Assembly: GCA_037176725.1 (NCBI GenBank)
Contig: JAZBRS010000020.1
Location: forward strand, 54,154,001 to 54,218,000
Direction of reading: 5' to 3'
DNA length: 64,000 nucleotides
Source: Posidonia oceanica
Taxonomy: Eukaryota > Streptophyta > Magnoliopsida > Alismatales > Posidoniaceae
Shown: in pieces, positions 11,331 through 23,310 of the stretch
How the letters are laid out: every line of letters starts with the position of its first letter
Numbering within the stretch: position 1 is the stretch's first letter
Notes under the pieces: generated by a model
Databases searched by the model: none
Told to the model about the DNA's origin: nothing
Seen by the model: only the letters and a program-made list of their open reading frames with translations
Translations under genes and position numbers: made by a program

Positions 11331-11630
11331 TCATTTGCATCTCATTGCATCCCATTTCTTTTGCATTGCGTCGCATTGCATCTTTTGCTTGGTTTTGCAT
11401 GTTTATTCACGCATTTCCCTGGTTTTCCTTGTCTCCTGACTTAATAGACACGGTGGCAACTCTGATTTGTTTTATCTTCTTCTTTGCTTTCCTTTTTTTT
11501 TCCCTTTTTAAGTGTTTTCGAGTTAAGTCTTCCTTCTCGGACACAACCGCTAATAGTGAACCTGATTCTGATCAGTGCACGCGAGCTTTGGCAGTGTGCA
11601 TAGACGATCTGAACACCGGGATTACTACAA

Positions 11631-11648
11631 TGGCGACTCTGCTGGGGA
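11631..11648 (+). promoter_or_regulatory. Element B primer-binding site (tRNA-Arg)
   Basis: TGGCGACTCTGCTGGGGA, one base after the LTR end. One mismatch to the complement of plant tRNA-Arg 3' end (T for C at position 10). Confidence 0.88.
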
Positions 11649-12872
11649 AACTAGACTCTTGCTTTCTTTTTTGGCTTTCGCTCGCTTGCATTTTGCATCT
11701 TTGTTTGCCTTTGTGCCTTTGTCTGCCTTGTCTGCTTGCTTAGTTCCCTTTAATTGCCTTATTCATTTACTTATCGCACTACTCTTTAATTATTATCTCA
11801 GCATTTATTTACTTTATCTGCTTTATTCGCTGCTTTAATTCAAGTACTTCCTTTATTCCAGCATTCCATTGCCACGCTTGCGTGATTATTGCTTTAATTC
11901 ATGCCTTTTGTCTGATGCTTGGTTTATTTTACACAAGTATGCTATGTCACTACACTGATGCACATGCTATGCCTTACCTGCCTTTTGTTGTGCTGATTGC
12001 TTTCTACTTTCACTAAACATGTCCAAAACACTAGCACATGCCATGAACATGCCATTTGCTGTGATGTATGTTGTTTGCTTGCCATGCTTGGGTGATTTTC
12101 TTCCCCTTTTCGCATTAAGCCTAAGGACAATTAGAGACTAATTGCTTCGCCCATGGCTAATTAAAAATGGCAAGTAAAAATAAAATCTAGGGTCAACTAG
12201 AGCCATCAACACACTTGCATCCCCTTGAGTTAATAAAATACGCAAGATAAAAAACTTTAATCATTTGCATGAAGCATCATATAGGGCATGCATCTTCTCA
12301 TCTGAGTCCACCTATCAGTCTACGAAGGATGGTCCCGGCCTCTTGCCCCAATGCTTTGGCATGGCGTAAGTCGGTTGGTCTATCCCCCTTGTCAGGGGTC
12401 GTGTTGGTGCTAGTGGAGGGTACTACCTACGCTTCGGCGGGGTCGAGGCCACCAACGCACCACCCTGTTATTACCTGAGCTTTGGGCCAGGAGTTAGACA
12501 GGGGACCTACTTTTCTGACCTGAGTCGCTGACCTGTACACCTGTGGGTATCCGAAGTAGACTACCTGCTAGGAAACACCAGATTGGTGAGAGAGAGCATG
12601 CTAGAAAGCATACATATCATTCATGCCACAACTTAATGCATTTGCATTTCATTTTCTGTTACTAATCCCAATTTCTGTTGTGTCCCTCACAGAGTTCAGT
12701 GAGCGAGTTCCCTAGCTGGAGCTCGAGTTCCTCCTCTTACTGACACCTCTATTGTGACACCTGTGTTTGACCATTTCCATCTGAGCTACTCGCTTTTGCG
12801 ATCATAGCTCCTCCTAGAACTCATCCGCTTTCCCCCCGTCGCAGCCCTATTTTGACTCGCACTCGGTCAGCA
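11649..12872 (+). other. Element B leader between PBS and gag
   Basis: About 1.2 kb of non-coding leader homologous to those of A, C and D. Shared blocks are near 12160-12330 (TCAACTAGAGCCATCAACAC, CATATAGGGCATGCATCTTC) and 12480-12620. A possible acceptor CCCTCACAG is at 12684-12692. Confidence 0.6.
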
Positions 12873-13510
12873 ATGGCCCAGCGCACCATCGAACCCCTGC
12901 TTACCCTTGCCTCGGAGGAGGTTTCCGCTTCGGTCCCTCCAACTCCCACTTCTAACCCTTCTGTGCCCCTTGTGACACCAGGGTTTCCCCCTCTATCGCC
13001 TAGGGCACCCCAGTATGTTGTGGGGCATTGGCAGACGCTCGCTCCTCCGAATCCAGTCGCCGAGTTTATCTTGATGACCACCACTCGCCTTCCGGAGGCA
13101 CCTCTGACCCCACCTTCCCAAGGATACATCACTTTTGACACCCCTTCTGCTGCTGCGGCGACTCTTGCCAAAGGACTTCAACCTTCTGGACAGTCTGTAC
13201 CTCTTGGCTCTGGCCCCCCGTCGGTGCTGCACTTCTACGTTCCCACTGACGGGACACCTGAAGAGCAGTACCAGCATCTGATGGAAACTGCCCAACGGCT
13301 GCAGGGCATGGCTCTATCAGTTTCCCTTCCTTTGTTCCTGTTGGTCTTGAGATTCCTGTGCGGCCTGCTCCCACATATCATGCATTTCATTCTGCACTTC
13401 CGCCTAGACCATCGTCTCAACTGCTCACAGTTCCGGCGGTGGGGGCACATATCTCGCCTCTTGCATCTGCACAACACCACACACAGCATGCACCTCTGCC
13501 ACCTGGTGGC
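12873..13510 (+). pseudogene. gag: Element B gag, N-terminal part, frameshifted and cut by element C
   Basis: Starts at the ATG in CAGCAATGGCCCAG, the position conserved in all four elements. The first ~150 codons give a Pro/Ser/Thr-rich, probably disordered N-terminus ending with a short region (TPEEQYQHLMETAQRLQGMA) that is the best-conserved part of this segment. About 13320 one base is missing relative to C and the frame is lost. At 13510 the sequence jumps to the LTR of C, so the capsid domain and zinc knuckle are absent here. The remaining gag should lie beyond the right edge. Confidence 0.8.
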
Positions 13511-16500
13511 AGTTGACACCCCATTTTGACAGGCTGAATCGATTGGAATCTTTTGGTGGCTTCTGAACCCAAACCTAGGTCCAAACCCACACCTTTCCTT
13601 TCTTCTTTCCCCTCAAAACAAGCCTAAACTCAACCTAAGATTACACCCCTTTCCCGAACCCAAAAACTACCCAAAAACCATAGGAAAACTCACCCTTCCT
13701 AACTTAGCAAACCCACCAAAAAGCCCTCAAAATTTCAAACCAAAACCACTCCCAAAAACCATAGAAAACTTAGGTAAAACTACCCTTTTTCTAAACCTCA
13801 AAACCCTTCCAAAACTTTCTCAAAACCAAACCGAAACCTTGGGACCAACACTAGGGACCACAGGCCACACACCCACAAAAATTCACCCCTTTTCAAAACC
13901 TCTAAACCCTCCTTTTACCCAAATTATCCTTTTCTCTCTCTTGGATTATTCTTTTCTCTCTCCTCTCTCTCTCTCTTGATTATCCTCCTTCTTTTCACCT
14001 CCTTTTCTCCCTCTTTTTCGCCTGGCTGTGGGCCCCCCTTGTGCTTCTAGCTGTTCTCAATCTTATTCCTATTTTTATCTTATTTTTACCATTTTCCTTG
14101 ATTTTCCAAAATTATTTTCTTTCAACTCCTCTCTTTCCTCTTTATTCCTCCATTTCTCTCTTTTCTTCTTCCTTTCAATTTCCTTTCCTTTTCTCTTACT
14201 AAACCCCTAAAAACCCTTAAAAATCCTTCAAAACTCCAAAACAAAAGGAAAACAAATCAAACCCCTAAGGAAAATAATTAAAAACATTAAACAAACAATT
14301 AAAAATCTAAACCTAACTAAATCTAGCCAAAATGGGAAACCAAGAATGCAACTAAAAAAATGCGAAACCAACCAAAAGAAAATGCTGTAAAATCAAGGGA
14401 AAAACCAAAAAGCAATCAAAACAAGTCAAAGTAAGAACCCTACTAAAAAACAATCGAAAACAATTCCTAAAAAGAAAAGAAAACAATTAAAAAGTGCCAA
14501 GACAACTAATTAAGAAAAAAGAAACCTAACAAATATAAAAAGAACAATTCAAAAACCTAATTAAAAAAAAAGGAAAAAAGAAAAATAATAATAATAACAA
14601 ACAATCAAGAATCCAAAAACACCCAACTAAAAACTTAACAAGAAGACCTAACAAAAATGAAATTAATTAAAAGAACTCAACAAATAAAAATCAAAAACAA
14701 ATCAAAAAGACTTAAGCAAAGAAGGACCGAAATCAAAAATCTAAAACCCACTCTAATTAATTTAAAAAACAAACTTTAAAAAATCCTAACTAACATCCCA
14801 GGTACTTAACAAGAAAAACATAATTAGGAAACAACTTAAAAGACTTAACAAATATTTAATCAAAATAAAAAACAAATCAAAATAAACAAAACTCTAAAAA
14901 CCCTAATCAAAACTAAAATCCCTTCAAACCTAATTAACTAATCGAAAACAATCATTAAAAAACTTAATCAAAGTTCCAACTTAAAACACAATCACTCTAA
15001 AAAACCTTTCCTATTTTTATTTTATTTTATCTTATTTTTTTAATTTATTTCTCTCCTTTCTCTTCCTCCTTTCTTTCTTCCTTCCTTTCTATTTTTCTTT
15101 TCTTTTTGGTCCAGCCCACCTGCTCTTCCCTCCTTCCTTCTTCTTTTTTTTTTTTCTCTTTTATTTTTCTCTCCGCGCAGACCCGACCCACGGCCGCTTC
15201 CACCCTTCCTTCCTTCCTTCTTCCTCTCTCGCCTCTTCTCTGGTTTCTTCCTCCTCTTTCTGCAACAACTAGCTTTCACCAGTCGACAACGCATCATCCC
15301 AGACCTGCCGTCCTTGCGCGCCGCACGTCCTCTGCCCCAAGCCGGACCAGCGTGTGCCGCTTTCCTCCAGTGCACCTACAACCTTCCTGCCACCACCCTT
15401 CCAAGCAATCATTTGCAGCCGCACCAGTATAACGAAAGGAGTAGTAGCACCCGACACTAGAAAGATCGCCCGGATTGCCCAGAAACGCTCCATCTTCTTC
15501 GGTGTGCATTCCCAGAGCAAGAGCCAGCCGGAGAGAACCGAATTCCCCTCCTCTTCTTCTGCCAGAAACCAGAATTTCCTCCTCCTTGATCCCACTGCAA
15601 ACCGGACCCCAAACACCTCCAAAAATCTCTCCCAATTCGTCCCCCAATCTCACCCAAACCTCCAGCATCCTTCCCCTTCCTTCCACGCCCGAAACCATCC
15701 CAGCATTTGCCCCCAATCATCTGAAAATCCACAACAGAATCCAACACTACCTTCTCCAAAATTCCCGACACCACTGACCACCATTTCGTCCCAAACTTCC
15801 CCCTCTAATCCACTGAAACATCACCTTTCTAAGCCACCTGAGCTTAGCCTTCATCCCCACTGCAGCATCAAACCCACCACCACAAACACTTGCCTCTTTT
15901 TCTGCCAGAAAATCCGCCCGACTGCGATCTTCCTTTCCAGGCCTCCACAGACCCTTCCAACCATCCAGAACCCATCACCAAGCATCCAGGAGCCCACCGA
16001 CAGCCTCCACTTGATCCAGAGAGCAACAACCCTCACCCCCCACCTCCAGCGACCTGCAGAGCACCCACTAAACCCATTTCTCACGCTGGTCTTCGAAGCT
16101 CCATTCCAACCCTTCAGGAAGCATCGAAGGACCTCCAGGAGCGGATCCCAACACCCGCGAGCCGCCGACAGCGTCCACAGCACTCAGACCAACCTCACCG
16201 GCAACCACTAAAACGGCCCGCGTCGGGAGAGCTCTCTGGACGTCGAAACAGGTACTGCTCCACGCCATTAGTTTAATTTTCTTCTCTTCTTGCTTCCCCA
16301 CCTATTAGTCTAGCTTTCTGCTCCCTCCCGCCCGAAGTCAACTCCACCGCTGCATCTTCTTCTCCGGTGAGCTCCGGATCAGACTCGCCGCTCCAGTCTG
16401 TAGAACTCTGTCCTGAGCGTCGTCCAAGGTTCGCACTGACCCTAGGAGCTCGGCCATGCCTTCAGATCGATCCCTCGTCGCCGTTTCCGTCCGGTCTGCA

Positions 16501-17645
16501 TCAGACAATTCAACAGTGCTCCATCGCCGTCTCCGGTCGTCTCCTGGCAACGTCGCAGCTTGCCGACGCTGCTCCAAGATCTGCCAGCCTCCGGTGAACA
16601 CTGCCCGCCCTTCTGCGCCGCCCTTGCACCCCTCTGCCTCCCTCGACGGCCACTGGTAGCAACTGCTACAGTGGTTGTCGTTTCTGGTTTTCTACTGTCG
16701 CTATATTTTCCTTTAGCTTAGCTATTTTGCCATAAATTGCATTTTTAACTTCTACTTTTAGGTTATTGCATTCTGGTCCTGCCCCTGTTTAAGATTGATT
16801 TAATTTCGCATTTAAATCTTATGAAATTACATGAAAAATCTAAAAAATCAACTAATTGCATGTCAGTCCTGCCACAGTGTTTCTCTTCACTGCTTCCTTT
16901 AAATTTCAGTCCTCTTGTTTTATATTATTGCATGTTAGTCCTACTGATATTAATCTGATTTAATGCTTATATTTTACCTTGCTATATTGCATTTCTGGCC
17001 CCTGTTGCTGTTCTTATTTGCAATTTAATCCTCTTATCTGCTAACTTAGGTTTTATTTTTCACATTTTCTTTACTGCATTACATCATTTCCCCCATATAA
17101 TCTGATTTTTGCATATAGGTCCTTCATCATGCACAGCATGCATTTAAATACTTATTTTGCTTATAAAATTGCATTTTTGACCCCACATGTTTGAAAAACT
17201 GCACATAGGCCCCTGTTTGCTTTCCCAGACCACTCAGACTCCTGTTTTGCTGGAAAGTTGCATTTCAGACCCTATTGATTTCAAAATTGCATGCCGATTT
17301 ACCATTCGATTTCCAAAGCTTGCTCTGATGCATGGCTACCCTGAAAATTTGCATTTTGAACCCTGTATTTTGTAAAATTGCATTCAGGCCCTCCGCTTCC
17401 CAAAAACCTTGCATAAAAGCCCCTAACCTTTCAAAATCCTTGCATTCAGACCTCCATCTTTTCAAAATTGCATGTAAGTCCCCAGTTTTCTGAAAAATCA
17501 TCCCTAAGTCTTTACTTGCATTCTGCATGCATTGCATTCATGCATTCTTGCATCTGGCATCTCTTGCACACACTTAAGCATCCTTAGCTCCCATTTACGT
17601 GGGAGGACCTGTTTCGCACACCCTTAGGCCCCCTTTTACACTTAG

Positions 17646-17802
17646 ATCTTATCTTCTCCCCTGTTCTGGTCTCCTGCCTTGAAGTCTGGATATCTTCGGA
17701 TCCAGCCGTTGGATCTTCTCAACTAAGCTACCTGGGCGACCCCGGCAGAGCGTTCTTCAGCATGGACCAATCAGATTTCATATCTGGCATCAGATTTCCA
17801 AG
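17646..17802 (+). other. Element C candidate LTR exon, 157 nt
   Basis: Bounded by TTTTACACTTAG|ATCTT and TTCCAAG|GTAAGTTC. Shares CCGTTGGATCTTC and AAGCTACCTGG with B. A possible downstream acceptor is CCTTAACAG (AG at 21010-21011), just before gag. Confidence 0.4.
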
Positions 17803-17878
17803 GTAAGTTCTCTTGAACTTCGGCAGCATCTTTTGCATATCATTCGCATTGCATGGCTTTTACACGCTCTTTTTCGCA

Positions 17879-19165
17879 TTGTTTCTTGCACCATTTTGCC
17901 TGCCGGCTTTATTTCTTGCACCGTTTTGCGTGCCGCTTTGTTTCTTACACCGTTTTGCGTGTCGCTTTGCTTCTTACACCGTTTTGCGTGCTGCTTTTTT
18001 CTTGCACCGTTTTGCGTGCCAGCTTTGTTTCTCACACCATTTTGCGTGTCGACTTTGTTTCTCGCACCGTTTTGTGTGCCGCTTTGTTTCTCGCACCGTT
18101 TTGCGTGCTGCTTTGCTTCTTGCACCGTTTTGCGTGCCGCTTTGTTTCTTGCACCGTTTTACGTGCCAACTTTGTTTCTTGCACCGTTTCGCGTGCCCGC
18201 CTTTGTTTCTTGCACCGTTTTGCGTGCCGCTTTTTTCTTGCACCGTTTTGCGTGTCCGACTTTGTTTCTCGCACCGTTTTGTGGGCTCGACTTTGTTTCT
18301 TGCACCGTTTTGCGTGCCACTTTGTTTCTTGCACTGTTTTGCATGTCTGACTTTGTTTCTTGCACCGTTTCGCGTGCCGCCTTATTTCTTACACCTTTTT
18401 GCGTGCCCGACTTTGTTTCTTGCACCGTTTTGCGTGCCCGACTTTGTTTCTTGCACTGTTTTGCCTATCCGCTTTGTTTCTTGCACCGTTTTGCGTGCCG
18501 ACTTCGTTTCTTGCACCGTTTCACGTTTTTGCTTCGTTTCTCGCATCGTTTTGCGTGTCGACTTCGTTTCTCGCACCATTTTGCATGTCGACTTTGTTTC
18601 TCGCACCGTTTTGCGTGCTGCTTTGCTTCTTGCACCGTTTTGCGTGCCGTTTTGTTTCTTGCACCGTTTTAAGTGCCAACTTTGTTTCTTGCACCGTTTC
18701 GCGTGCCCGCCTTTGTTTCTTGCACCGTTTTGCATGCCGCTTTGTTTCTTGCACCGTTTTGCGTGTCCGACTTTGTTTCTCGCACCGTTTTGTGCGCTCG
18801 ACTTTGTTTCTTGCACCGTTTTGCGTGCCACTTTGTTTCTTGCACTGTTTTGCATGTCTGACTTTGTTTCTTGCACCGTTTCGCGTGCCGCCTTATTTCT
18901 TACACCTTTTTGCGTGCCCGACTTTATTTCTTGCACCGTTTTGCGTGTCGCTTTGTCTTTTGCACCGTTTTGCGTGCCCGACTTTGTTTCTTGCACTGTT
19001 TTGCCTGTCCGCTTTGTTTCTTGCACCGTTTTGCGTGCCGACTTCGTTTCTTGCACTGTTTCACGTTTTTGCTTCGTTTCTCGCATCGTTTTGCGTGTCC
19101 ACTTCGTTTCTCGCACCGTTTTGCATGTCGACTTCGTTTCTCGCACCGTTTTGCGTGTTTTACGT
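17879..19165 (+). repeat. Element C LTR minisatellite, about 43 units of 29-30 bp
   Basis: Tandem TTTCTTGCACCGTTTTGCGT plus a variable tail (GCCGCTTTG, GTCGACTTTG, GCCCGACTTTG). A higher-order copy is visible: the unit string at 18101 recurs at 18611 (shift 510) in the same order, so a block of ~17 units was duplicated. Homologous arrays in A, B and D have only 7-8 units. The 502-codon open frame through it is a repeat artefact. Confidence 0.92.
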
Positions 19166-19234
19166 TGTTTCCTCTCGCATGTCGCCCGCATTGCCTGTTT
19201 TCATTGCTGTTTTGTTTTATCGCCCGCATTTGCA

Positions 19235-19570
19235 TATAGGGCAATGATGCTTACTGCCTGGAGTTCTCACGAGCCAGGTTTCGCCCGGTTCGGAACACAG
19301 ACAGCGTTGCTGAGCGCTTAGACTACACGTTTACTTTCTTGCATTGCATTCCATCACTTAGAGCACACCTTTGAGCATTTAGATAGGCATTCATTGCCAC
19401 TTAGGCATTCAAAGTCTGCATTTCCTTGCATATGCGAGCATAAGCCTAGAAAAATCGATTCTCGGGTGTGTCGGGGGTGCCTAACACCTTCCTCGCACAT
19501 AACAGGAGTCCTTGCCCTCTCTCTTGGCCCGCAATGACCATGTTGGCCTTATCCTAGGCACGAGTCACAT
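19235..19570 (+). other. Conserved U5-like block, element C 5' LTR
   Basis: Same block as in B at 11000-11330: GATGCTTACTGCCTGGAGTT, GGAACACAGACAGCG, GGGGGTGCCTAACACCTT and GCAATGACCAT, in the same order. Confidence 0.5.
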
Positions 19571-19858
19571 CATTTGCATTCATTTGCATCTCATTTCTTT
19601 TGCATTGCATCTTTTGCTTGGTTTTGCGTGATTATTCACGCATTTCCCCGATTTTCCTTGTCTCCCGATCTAATAGACTTGGTGGCGACTCCGATTTTGT
19701 CTTACCTTCTTCTTTTCATCCTCTTTTCCCCTTTTTTAAATGTTTTCGAGTTAAGTCTTCCTTCTCGGACATAGCCGCTAATAGTGAGCTTGATTCTGAT
19801 CGGTACATGCGAGCTTTGGCAATGTGCATGGATGATCTGAACACCGGGATTACTACAG

Positions 19859-19876
19859 TGGCGACTCCGCTGGGGA
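19859..19876 (+). promoter_or_regulatory. Element C primer-binding site (tRNA-Arg)
   Basis: TGGCGACTCCGCTGGGGA, one base after the LTR. An exact 18-base match to the complement of plant tRNA-Arg (CCA end included), as I recall that tRNA. Confidence 0.92.
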
Positions 19877-21191
19877 TGCTAGACTCCGACTTTCGCTTTG
19901 GCTTTGGCTCGCTCGCATTCCGCTTGGGATTTGCCTTCTTTGTTTGCCTTTGTGTTTCCTTTGCCTGTTTTGCTCGTTTTCCTGTGCAAACTCCGGGCAA
20001 GTCGCCCTGTGGCTACTCAGCTTTGGTTTTGCACCCCCCTTTGCCTCGATTTGCGCTCTATTTTGCTCTACTTTGCCTCTGTTGCTTGTTTGCTCGTTTA
20101 TTTCCTCGCTTCTACTCTTGTTTGCTTTGCAGCTTACCTATTTTTACTTTCTTTATCCCTTTTACCTATTATTGCTTTATTTCCTACACAATGCATGTCT
20201 ACATACTTGATTGGCAACAATGCATGCCTTTTGAATGATGAATGCTTTCTTTTACACATTTGCTATGTCACTACGCACGCTCATGCTTAGTATTTATGCC
20301 TTTTGACATGATGAATGCTTTCCCTTCACTATCATGCTCACGGACACTCGCACATGCCATGCACTTGCCTTTTGCTCTGTTGTATGTTGTTGCCTACCAT
20401 ATTTGGTTGATTTTCTTCCCTTTTGCACATGCCATGCCTAGGATAATAGAGACTGATTGCTTTTTCCTGTGGTTAATAAAAAATAGCAAGTAAAAATAAT
20501 ATCTAGGGTTAACTAGAGCCATCAACACACTTGCAACCTCCTGGAGTTAATAAAATACTCAAGATAAAAGACTTTAATCATTTGCATGAAGCATCATATA
20601 GGGCATGCATCTTCTCACTTGAGTCCACCTATCAGTCTGCAAAGGATGGTTCTGGCCTCTCACTCCGATGCTTTGGCATGGTGTGAGTCGGTCGGTCTGT
20701 CCCCCTTTGTCAGGGGTCGTGTCGATGCTAGTGGAGGGTACTTCCTACGCTTAGGCGAGGTTGAGGCCACCAACGCACCACCATGTTATTACCTGAGCTT
20801 TGGGCCGGGAGTTAGACAAGGGACCTACTTTTCTGACCTAACGCGGTGACCAGTACACTTGTGGATATCTGGAGAAGACTACCTGCTAGGAAACACTAGA
20901 TTGGTGAGAGAGAGCATGCTAGAAAGCATACATGTCATTCATACCACGACTTAATGCATTTGCATTTCATTTTCTATTCCTAATCCCGATTTTCTGTTGT
21001 GTCCTTAACAGAGTTCAGTAAGCGATTTCCTTAGCTGGAGCTCGGGTTCCTCCCCTTGCTGACACCTCTGCTGAGACACCTGTGCTCGACCATCTCCTTC
21101 TGAGCTATTCGCCTTTGCGAGCATAACTCCTTGTAGAGCCCGTCCGTTTTTCACTCATCGCAGCCCCGTTTTGACTCGCTCTCGGTCAGCA
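19877..21191 (+). other. Element C leader between PBS and gag
   Basis: About 1.3 kb, T-rich at first (Phe/Leu-rich short ORFs are artefacts), then conserved blocks near 20500-20640 and 20780-20930 shared with A, B and D. A possible splice acceptor is at 21003-21011. Confidence 0.6.
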
Positions 21192-23310
21192 ATGGCCCAG
21201 CGCACCGTCGAACCCCCGCTTACCCTTGCCTCAGAGGTGGTTTCCGCTCCGGCCCCTCCGACTCCTGTTTCCATCCTCTCTATGCCCCTTGTGACGCCAG
21301 GATTTCCCTCTCTGTCGTCTGGAGCACCCCAGTTTGTTGTGGGACAGTGGTAGACACTCGCTCCTCCTGATCCAGTCGCCGAGTCCATCTTGATGACCAC
21401 TACTCGCATTCTGGAGGCGCCTCTGACCCCACCTTCTCAGGGATTTGTCGCTTTTGACACCCCTTCTGCTGCTGCGGCGACTCTCGCCCTAGGACTTCAA
21501 TCTCCTGAACAGTCCGGATCTCTTGGCTCTGGCCCCTCACCGACACTGCAATTCAGTGTTCCCACCGATGGGACACTTGAAGAACAGTACCAGCATCTAA
21601 TAGACACTATCCAGCGACTGCAGGGTATGGCTTTATCAGTCCGCCCTTCTTCCTTTCCTGTTGGTCCTGAGGTTCCTGTGCGGCCTGCTCTCGCACATCA
21701 TGCATTGCACTCTACACTTCCGCCTAGACCGTCGTCTCAACTGCTCACAGTTCCAGCGATGGGGGCACGTATCCCGCCACTTGCACTGCATCGCACCACA
21801 CACAGCATGCACCTCCGCCACCTGGTGGCCAGTCATTCGGACTGGTGGGAGCACAGTATCTCGCAAGCCCGCCCCCCGGCACCGCACCGATGCGGCCTCT
21901 GTTGCTCCAGCATTCTGCACCCACGGCACAGCATACCATCTATCCTCCCCCCTTGCATCAGGTTCAGAATTCCACATGCATCCCCCTTGCACTCCACCAC
22001 AGCACGGGTATGCCGGCCATCACCTTGCGTCACCAGGCGATGTGATGGTAGATCCGGAGGAGCACCTCGGTGCGACCTAATCGGCATACATGGTCCCTAC
22101 CCCCGCTGCCCCATCACCTGTGGCAGCCATTCCAGACCCCATCAACAACAGGATGGATGTTCTGGAGAAAGCACTGCGTCTAGTGCAGGGCACAGACCAC
22201 CAGACCTACCAGTTCCGAGACCTCTGCTGTTTCCCAGAGGCGGTACTCCCTCCAAAGTTCAAAATCCCGAACTTTGAGAAGTATGATGGTAGGGGCTGCC
22301 CTATAGCCCATCTGAAGGCGTACTGCGGTGATCTCGCCCAGCTTCAGGTTGACGAGAGGTTGCTGATCTGCCTGTTCCAAAAGAGTTTGTCCGGTCCAAC
22401 CCTCAAGTGGTTCACCTCACTTGACATGTCTGCTATCAGGACATGGAATGACCTAAGCCAGGCGTTCTTGGAACAGTATTCCTTCAACCTCGATCTAGTC
22501 CCAAAGAACGCAGACCTAATTGCAACCAAGCAAAATCCGGGCGAGCCGTTCGGGGAGTACGTCGGCCACTGGCGCGCCCTTGCTTTGCAAGTTCGAGATA
22601 GGCCCTCTGACAAGGAGTCTATCGAGATCATTATAAAAGGGGCACAGCCGTCCACCGGAGCTTTGCTTAGCATCCAACCTATCACAACCTTCACTGCATT
22701 GATCCGAGCTGGCACTCGCGTAGAGAGTTCGTTGTAGAGTGGCAACTTCCCCGCACTCTCTGTGCTTGCCAGGCCGGCCCCCGCCAGTAGTAACAGCAGT
22801 AGCAGCAGCGCCATCAACAACAACAACGGCAACAACAACAATCGTCCCAAGAGGAAGGATTCGCCGAAGCCCGTTGTTGCATACGTCGGTTCCCCTGCTG
22901 TGCTTGTTCATCTGGCGTCCCGGTCTGCCCCTCCTCAGATCTATTACGCACCTGCATCTAGGACACACCCCACACCACAAATCACTACCACTGCTCGACC
23001 GGTCTATCCTGCCATACCGGTTCAGCAAGGACAATTCCAGAGGCCGAGACGGCCACCCGTTGAGAAGCGGAAGTTCGCCCCACTGGTGGAACCGCTCACT
23101 GCCGTCCTCCCGAAGGTTGCGTCGCTCTTGAAGTTTCCAGAGGTTCGCCCACCACCAAACCCACTACCGCATTGGTTTAAGGCGAACCTTTTCTGCGATT
23201 TCCATCGAAGCGTCGGGCATTCGACTGATAATTGCTTCACTCTCTGGAATGCTATCCAAGATTTGATCGAATCGGGAACGATTGTGATCGACACACACGA
23301 GGCGTCCACT
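21192..23310 (+). pseudogene. gag: Element C gag, broken
   Basis: Starts at the ATG of CAATGGCCCAG. It has a Pro-rich N-terminus, then a retrotransposon capsid domain (about 22150-22700, with FRDLCCF, AHLKAYCGDLAQLQ, LKWFTSLDM and TWNDLSQAFLEQYSF), an Asn/Ser-rich linker coded by AGC/AAC runs (22790-22850), and a zinc knuckle of C-x2-H-x4-H-x4-C type at about 23191-23235. Breaks relative to D: TAG at 21351, two frame changes between about 21790 and 22040, TAA at 22078 and TAG at 22735. Not functional as a single protein. Confidence 0.85.

Larger units (their letters stand above)
5595..11629 (+). repeat. Element B 5' LTR, complete, 6035 bp
   Basis: From TGTTGACATC to ATTACTACA, the same TG...CA termini as C. 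The order is: C/A-rich start (5595-6100), very A-rich and G-poor segment (6200-7110), polypyrimidine tract (7110-7330), C-rich segment (7330-8240), G/C-rich segment (8240-8450), T-rich motif array (8520-9760), candidate exon (10040-10198), conserved block near 10370-10620, minisatellite (10671-10925), conserved U5-like block (11000-11330). I see no convincing TATA box and no protein gene. The many short ORFs are composition artefacts. Confidence 0.85.
5595..13510 (+). mobile_element. Element B: partial Tat/Ogre-like retrotransposon inserted in the LTR of element A
   Basis: Begins TGTTGACATCCC at 5595 with a complete 5' LTR, PBS, leader and the first ~210 codons of gag. It is cut at 13510 where element C starts. 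The flanking five bases on the left are GTATG, the expected target-site duplication. The other copy should lie to the right of the window with the rest of B. Related to C across gag and leader. Confidence 0.9.
13511..19857 (+). repeat. Element C 5' LTR, complete, 6347 bp
   Basis: From (T)GTTGACACCCC to GGGATTACTACA. Same segment order as B: C/A-rich start, A-rich segment (14210-15010), polypyrimidine (15040-15170), C-rich and G/C-rich part (15180-16660), motif array (16740-17480), candidate exon (17646-17802), very large minisatellite (17879-19165), U5-like block (19235-19570). Compared with A, B and D it lacks about 430 bp between the exon and the minisatellite. No gene is seen in it; long ORFs in the repeat are artefacts. 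Confidence 0.88.

Noticed and set aside
17879..19165. CRISPR-like array of ~30-bp repeats
   Set aside because: Units are directly adjacent with only a few variable bases, with no spacers of uniform length and no cas genes, inside a plant LTR.
17813..19321. 502-codon open frame rich in Phe, Cys, Leu and Arg
   Set aside because: It is the minisatellite read in one frame. Two other frames of the same repeat are open too, and no non-repeat sequence is conserved as protein.
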